Shown here piece after piece: positions 58,457-64,000 of a stretch of 64,000 bases of DNA. Within the stretch, counting starts at the first letter, position 1; every line of letters begins with the position of its first letter. The notes beneath the pieces were generated by a model. It saw only the letters and a list, made by a program, of their open reading frames with translations. It was not told the DNA's origin and did no database searches. The stretch is from Heterohyrax brucei (Eukaryota; Chordata; Mammalia; Hyracoidea; Procaviidae). The stretch is taken from contig CM053146.1 in NCBI GenBank assembly GCA_028571685.1, positions 69,715,931-69,779,930 on the forward strand, given 5' to 3'. The translations under genes were made by a program, and so were the position numbers.

Positions 58457-58918
58457 TTTTTTTTTTTATTATTTTGTCTGATTTTCCTTCATATACCCTG
58501 GTGTCAGTTGCTTTATCCTCAGCCTTACTGATTTTGCATTCTGTTGCCCCAGTCCTGCTGCTTTAACTTCCTGTTGAAGTCTCTAATTCTGTAATACTAT
58601 TGTTATTCTGCAGAATTTCTGATAGTTGTTTTGCAACTATTTTTGCAGCCTGTTTAAAGTTTCATTATACTACACTGTACTTTGCCTAATATTCTTCCTG
58701 ATGTCTTGAAGAGCTCTAAACATTATCCTTTTGCATTCTACCTTTGCTAATTTCAGAAAGTCCTCTTCATCTGGAAATATTTTTTATTCTTTGTTATATT
58801 CTTTATTCTTTGTTTTAAAGTGATCGTAGTCGGTTTCTTTAAATGATCAGAAATCAATTTGTGTCTCCAAGCCATCAGAAAGTTGTCGTAGATTTATTCA
58901 TGCTTGGTTATTATGTTC
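58457..58918 (-). mobile_element. Old L1, right segment (ORF1 5' part)
   Basis: This resumes the old element after the younger L1. CATATACCCTGGTGTCAG, TTGCATTCTGTTGCCC and CCTGATGTCTTGAAGAGC are complement-strand ORF1/leader-type L1 sequence with long T runs at its left edge (58458-58470). Identification is weaker than for the left segment. Confidence 0.55.

Positions 58919-58954
<36 letters not shown>
58919..58954 (+). repeat. (CA)n microsatellite
   Basis: About 17 perfect AC/CA dinucleotides. The VCVCVC-rich end of the minus-strand open frame 58918-59187 comes from this repeat and is not a protein signal. Confidence 0.97.
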
Positions 58955-58956
<2 letters not shown>

Positions 58957-59589
58957 ATTTAATTTAGTTTCTGAGTGTCCAAGTAGTCGATTCATTTGCA
59001 CTACTTTTATCATTAGAGCCTGAGAAATTCCACAGCCATGTCCCTGGGTGGTTAGAGCTGTGAGTGCACTCAGAACAGAAAAGGGAGTTCCTTGCTCAGA
59101 GGAGCCAGTGGACTTCTGTATTCCCTCTCTATTTCTGGGGGAAGAGTTCAGAGCACACTTGTAAGTTGTCTCTCTTCTGGCCCACACACAACATCAGAGT
59201 TCATGGCCCAGTGCAGAACAGATAAGAGAGGAGAAAGTGTCAGGGAAAGGTAGAAAATCAGAGAATAGGAAAAATTTAAATCCACAAGAGTTTGCAAGCC
59301 TTCAACTTACAATGTTCAAGTGAAAGTCCTCAATTCTATAAGTACAGATGTCTCAAGCCTGGCTTCCATGCTGAGAATGACGTGTTTGTTCACTGTGCTA
59401 CTGCTCTGTTTGTCCCTCACTGTCACACTACGGCTTTGCTTGGCTGGCAGAAGCAGGTCCCTCTGTGGAATCTGAAGTAGTTGCTTCTAGTGCAACTCTC
59501 CCCTCCCTGTCACCCAGTAGAGTCTCTGAGCTTTCCCCCTGATGTGCAAGGCTCCTAGAATGTCGTATATAATCTGTTCAGTTGTTTTT
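58955..59589. other. Possibly old L1 leader, otherwise unassigned
   Basis: Somewhat more GC-rich than its surroundings. It could be the 5' UTR of the old L1 (58457-58918) because it follows in the right order, but I cannot match it to another copy in the window. No gene seen. Confidence 0.35.
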
Positions 59590-60005
59590 CTGGTTCGTTG
59601 TTATTAGAGGGATCCTGGGTTGTATGTAGCTGTTCCATCATCTTTGCCCCTCTAACTCCTATTCTTATGGATGTAATCCTGTTTGGAAATAGGTCTTTTT
59701 TCTTTTTCTTTTTGCTACTATTGTAATTAGACCATTCTGTTGTAGAGTATATCATAAATCTGATCATTTCTGAGTTATAAATAGAGCAGATTAGATATAG
59801 AGCTGAACATACATTGGGGTAAAGAAGTACTTTTTCAGAATTTACAAGAACCACGTTAAACCTTGGGTTACAAGATGAGGAAGGAAGTGATGCATCCCGG
59901 ACCTTGAACTGAATTTTTAGTCTCCAGAACTTGGAGAAAATAAATTTTTGTTCCTTAAAGACATCTACTGTTGGTATGTTTGTAACAGTAGCATTAGCTA
60001 AGACA
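59590..60005 (+). mobile_element. MLT1-like (MaLR) LTR remnant
   Basis: TGTTTGGAAATAGGTC followed by ATTGTAATTAGACC matches the mid-LTR of MLT1 ('tttggaaatagggtctttgcagatgtaattag'). The end CTCCAGAACTTGGAGAAAAT...GTAACAGTAGCATTAGC then TAAGACA is the MaLR 3' end. The middle is interrupted by a T/C-rich stretch (59697-59715). Confidence 0.7.
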
Positions 60006-60044
60006 GTACCTTTATAAGCAAATACATTAGAACATGATATTCAA

Positions 60045-60245
60045 ACACTGAGGTTCCTAAGTGGTGCAAATTGTTTACCTGCTCAGCTGTTAAACAAAAT
60101 GTCGGGATTTTGAATCCATCCAGAGGCTCCTTGTAAAAGAGGCCTTTGTGATCTACTTCCACAAAACCAGCCACCGAAAATCATACGGAGCACAGTTCTA
60201 CTCTGACACACATGCAGTTGCCATGACTTCAAGGCAATTAATATG
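60045..60245 (+). repeat. AfroSINE, near full length
   Basis: The parts run in order: head TTCCTAAGTGGTGCAAATTG, GCTCAGCTGTTAAAC, B-box-like GGGATTTTGAATCC, body GAGGCCTTTGTGATCTAC and CACAGTTCTACTCTGACAC, tail GCCATGACTTCAAGGC. Moderately diverged. Confidence 0.88.
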
Positions 60246-61784
60246 TATGTATAAACTAAATAGCCCTTATGAGAGCAGATGTCATGTCTTACATACTGTA
60301 TTTTCTTCAGTGTAACAAAAGAACTCAGTTGGAGAAACCCTACATTGAAGGCTAGGGGACTATTGATCATTTTTTCTTAACATATTTTGCTGCACTGGGA
60401 AGTGATGATGTGGATAAGTTGACCATAGTGTTTCTACTGTACAGTCCTTAGAGGATGAACTAATTCATTACAAATTACATCAAAAGAATAAATCTAAGTA
60501 AGATGTATTTTACAAAATGAATATATTTTCAATTTCAGCCTGGAAAAATTAGGCATGCAATGTACTTGGTAGTATTTCTACTAGAGGATGGAGGAAGCAG
60601 GCCTCTCAGTGCCACAAATAAGAGGAAAAAGTTATTATTAGACGTCATCACTATCAATTCAATTAGATTTTTAAAAGGGGGTCAAGTCATCTCATCTCTT
60701 GGAAGCAGACATCAGGTCATGTTGAGGAACTTAGCCATAGTAGAATTTCTGGTTGTATCGGTTTCTGTCAAAAAGAAGAATTTCAGTCACCGAGTCTCTT
60801 GAGGCAAAAGAAATTCCATCAGTAAGAGATCAGAGCAGTAATAATTGATTTTTATTTAATATTATTTTTCAGAAAAAAGTAAAAAACAAAAAGGTTTCTA
60901 TTGAAAAACCTCTTCAGCAATTTCTGATTTTTCCCCCCATAGCTTACAAAACAAATTAATAAATTCAGGCCCCCAAAATAGAAGAGAATATTGTCTGTTC
61001 ACTGACCAAGATCTCTAAATTACCGTGAAGCTCCAACTAAGTTTCATACATCACAGTTTCTCTAGATTAGATGAACAAATTTCCTCTTGTTATGGGACAA
61101 AAATTGGAACTTTCTATTTACGAAAGCCAGTAATTGGTGAGCCTTGGCATGTAGTGATATGTTAAACAAATTAACATTAATGGTTCAAGAAACAAGTACT
61201 GCTATGATCTAGATATAGATGAAGAACAGTTGATTTGGGATTCTTCCTGGGAAGACATATAATTTTGGATTTTCTCTAAAATGTCTAACATTTCATTTGG
61301 CATAAGATAACAATAAAATTGCTTTCAGCACTATTGGGAGATTATATTTGTATCTGCAAAAATTTCTCTTTATTTTAAACCATCATTTAGTTCCATATTG
61401 GTTTAGCACTGAAGGTCTGCCGTATTCAATACATTCAGACTGCAATGTGGTATTGTCTTAATTTCAGTTCAGAAATTGCCAGCTGAGCATCATCTATGGT
61501 CTGGGGACTTTTCTAGAAACAATGGCATCAAAGTCTTTGCCTGCCCAGGCCTTAGCAGGGGACAAAACATGTGCTCACTCCACTCATGACGAAAGTACCA
61601 TTTTAAATAAAATCTTCTTGGAACATAGGAGAAGGAACATATATGTCTGCTTGTGTTTGAACTGAACATGAAATAATGAATAAGATTTATCAAATCCTTT
61701 GCCTACCCTTTTCATCATGCCCTCTTGTCCATTCTCTGCACAGTTTTCATTTTATGAATGAATATCAGATTATTCACTTCCCTT
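60246..61784. other. Unassigned DNA, no gene
   Basis: Mostly unique-looking AT-rich sequence. I looked for exons and found no convincing splice-bounded coding block. The 80-codon frame at 60560 has no family motif. Confidence 0.45.
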
Positions 61785-62115
61785 GCTTATGTTCTCTAAT
61801 GGCTTCCCATTATACTTAAAATATGATTCAATGTCTTCTCCACGTCCTGCAGAACCCTCGTGATCTGACTGCACCTTCTAACCTACTACCCTGCACCTTG
61901 CTGTCTGCTCAGTTGGCTTTAGTTAGGCTGTTCTTCACACATACCAAGCTCAATGTCATTATAGGGATCTGCTGCTTCTAGAGCATGGAAAGTTCTTCCT
62001 CATATCATTCGGTAGTTTATTCCTTCTCATCATTCAGTCTCAGCATAAATGTTGACTTCTCACAGAAGTCTCATCTTTTAAAGCACCTTTATTGGAGACC
62101 TGTGTTGGATTCCTT
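61785..62115 (+). repeat. L2 LINE remnant
   Basis: CTCTAATGGCTTCCCATTAT, CGTGATCTGACTGCACC, ACATACCAAGCTCAATG and CTTCTCATCATTCAGTCTC occur in the order of the L2 3' region. Ancient and decayed; the 62-codon frame at 61985 is a by-product. Confidence 0.75.
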
Positions 62116-62159
62116 ACCAGTATACCTCTTGCAGGGCTACGACTTATCTGTGGGTGATC

Positions 62160-62400
62160 AGGTGTTGCTATGATGCTATGATGGTCACATGCTAACAAGT
62201 TTCCAGACTAAGACTGATTAGAAAGAAAGGGTTGGCAATCTACTTTTGATGAACAGTCAATGAAAATCATAAAGAACACATTAATCTAATCTGCAACCTA
62301 TCATAGAAATAAGTAGATCCCAGCAGCATTTCATTCTGCTGTATGTGAAGTTACCATGAGTCTATAACAACTTCATGGTACCTAACAACGACAGTATCAT
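62160..62400 (+). mobile_element. Short RTE-derived element, copy 2
   Basis: Head TTGCTATGATGCTATGATGG and TTCCAGACTAAGACTG, a short middle (AACAGTCAATGAAAATC), then tail CATTTCATTCTGCTGTATG, TACCATGAGTCTATAAC and GGTACCTAACAACGA. The plan of RTE head joined to RTE tail equals that of 25480-26440, with the body only about 230 bp. Confidence 0.65.
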
Positions 62401-63670
62401 CCTTTTTTTTCTCTTTTTAGTGATATCTAAAAATACTATGCTTTTTTGTTTACAGACTGTCCTGACAAAACCCTGCATATCTCCACAGAATATAATCTCT
62501 GTGCATGAAGCAGCCCTGTCTGCTACACTCACTGATGCATTCCTAGTTCGAGGATCAGAACCTGATGATCTGCACCCCTCTGCAAGATCTCAGTAATTTT
62601 TGAATAAATGACTAAAGATTACCATGCCTTCTGATTATTTCTCTGGTTTAAATGATAAAAAAGAATCTGGTTAAGTTTTATTTTCGTACAAGTGAATATG
62701 CCAATTATACTTTTGTGCAGTTTCACCAACTTAATGATCAGCTCCTAAAAGCAAGCCAAATCTGACATACTAAAACAATGCAGAAGTGCTCATGGAGTCT
62801 ATTCCTTGGAGTTCTTGGCTAGTGCTGTTAGTCTCTCATGGCACAAAATTCACAAATGTAAGAAAAATTAAAAATAAATTACCTCCTCCTCTTTTTATGC
62901 TTTCAACAGTACTACTGTCTTGGAGTGTCCCCAAAGGGGGTGCATGCGGTCAGTCTGCACATAACTTGCAAGGTTGAAATGTTATTTCAGTTTGTTGCAA
63001 TCTTCCCTTTATGGCAAGGCTAACCTTCCCATATTATTAAAAATGCAAACCAATAAGACATAAAATGCCTTGCTTATTGCTAACATTTATGCAAAACCAC
63101 TTAAAATGTTAAAAATATTAATCTCCTTCCCTACCCAGCAATTAATGCTGCACAGATAACAATTGTTTTTTCCACTGGAAAATCACCAGCAATCCATGTT
63201 CTCCTCCTCTGCTTAATTAACACAACTATATATATCCTTCAAAGTCACAGGAAACTGGTGTGATTGCTTTTGTAAACTCAACTAGTCTCCAATGAAGAAC
63301 AGATTGCTAAATTAAAACCAAGTAATATGAAGCTTAAAAAAAATCAAGATCCCTTGTGTAGTATGAGGTGACACAGAGGTCAGAGAAAGAAAAGAAAAAG
63401 TAAGGATTCCTGAATCAGACTTTAATTCCCTTTTGAAATATTAGGCATATTTTTAAGGCCCTTTGTGTAGCAGGGATTATGTTACATAAAATAATTATAC
63501 TTTATAATCAGCCACAACTTGTTGACAACATAGATACTGCTAAATGGATTTGTAATCAAACACTATGTGTGTGTCTATGTAAAAGAGACCTGCATTTCTA
63601 GAATGCAGAAGAAATAACGGTTGCAGAAATGAAATGATAAACAAATTTTGTATTTTCACTAATATATTTT
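62401..63670. other. Unassigned DNA, no gene
   Basis: No gene or clear repeat. Short frames at 62375-62596 and 62786-62977 lack any recognisable similarity. Confidence 0.4.
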
Positions 63671-63679
63671 TTATTTTGT

Positions 63680-63755
63680 AAAAGAGAGGAAAATGGGGAC
63701 ACAGGAAAGAGGCAGAGAGACAGAAATACGGGAAGAGAGAGAGAGGGAGAGAGTT
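63680..63755 (+). repeat. Purine-rich (GA-type) low-complexity tract
   Basis: AAGAGAGGAAAATGGGGAC through GAGAGAGAGAGGGAGAGAG is almost purely purine over about 75 bases. The rest of the window to 64000 shows nothing else that I can name. Confidence 0.85.
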
Positions 63756-64000
63756 ACCTAATGTTTAGATCCAGTCTGGGTCAATTATCTAGAGATAGGA
63801 TTAAAGTGAATAAGAAGCAGTATGATTAAAAGAACAGGTGAAAGCTTAATTCAGAGTAGAAAGAGGGTTAGAGAATGCAAGAGCTAGAAGGGGACTTCAA
63901 GAATATGTCTGTAACTCCCTCATTATGCAGATGAGAGATATGATATGGGCATTGTGGTCAAAGGCAAGATTCTGCAGTCCAATTCAAGTCTCAGCTCTCA

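Noticed and set aside
58918-59187. 89-codon minus-strand frame ending in VCVCVC
   Set aside because: The repeat peptide is the translation of the CA microsatellite at 58919-58954.
60560-60802. Candidate host exon (80 codons)
   Set aside because: Isolated, no recognisable family, no adjacent coding block; kept only as unassigned DNA.
1-64000. CRISPR arrays, operons, prokaryotic mobile elements
   Set aside because: Nothing in base composition, gene density or repeats is prokaryotic; repeats are SINE, LINE, LTR and mariner.

Overview
This window is mammalian nuclear DNA, AT-rich, with no host protein-coding exon, rRNA or functional tRNA gene that I can support. It reads as a gene desert built largely from stacked retrotransposons. 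The lineage signal is strong. tRNA-derived SINEs with an AfroSINE body (B-box-like GATTTGAACCC, then a core ending CTATGGGGCAGTTCTACTCTG and a tail like CTATGAGTCGGAA) recur on both strands, together with RTE-type LINEs sharing that tail. This combination is known from Afrotheria; an elephant-like (paenungulate) genome is the most likely source, but the species cannot be fixed from sequence alone.

Layout. 1-6847: low-information DNA with AfroSINE, MIR and ancient L1 pieces, a 3'-end L1 on the minus strand (3398-5175) and an RTE 3' end (5270-5660). 6848-12282: a 5'-truncated plus-strand L1. 12656-13070: a foldback mariner-derived element. 13081-20240: a full-length plus-strand L1 with a perfect 14-bp target-site duplication (TSD), a 319-codon open ORF1 and a dead ORF2. 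20255-25120: an old minus-strand L1 split by an RTE and then by a small twin-primed (inverted) L1. 25480-26440: a short RTE-derived element split by a MaLR-like LTR with a CCATG TSD. 27085-30616: a rearranged ERV-L-like element (RNase H, integrase, dUTPase; no env) lying between two LTRs in INVERTED orientation, each with its primer-binding site on the outside. 30616-41960: a minus-strand L1 whose ORF1 is interrupted by a plus-strand L1 (35673-40533), whose own 3' UTR is interrupted by another L1 3' end. 42525-46365: AfroSINEs, two related LTRs and an RTE fragment. 46628-48482: an RTE split by a MaLR-like LTR with a perfect ACCCT TSD. 48603-49160: a second foldback mariner. 49180-58918: an old minus-strand L1 interrupted by a younger minus-strand L1 (52347-58456), itself interrupted by a solo ERV-L-like LTR (55390-55971). 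58919-64000: a CA microsatellite, MLT1-like LTR, AfroSINE, L2, a short RTE-derived element and otherwise unassigned DNA.

How it works together. L1 supplies reverse transcriptase and endonuclease for its own copies; RTE probably mobilises the AfroSINEs and short RTE derivatives through their common tail; the mariner foldbacks depend on an external transposase. No copy here looks autonomous: every ORF2 or pol examined carries stops or frameshifts, and ORF1 at 14081-15040 is the only full-length uninterrupted element gene. The most unusual objects are the inverted-LTR ERV-L structure, the two foldback mariners sharing one inverted junction, and two L1 copies with short internal segment duplications. 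I found no novel gene system. All family calls rest on sequence recognition by eye, not on a database search.
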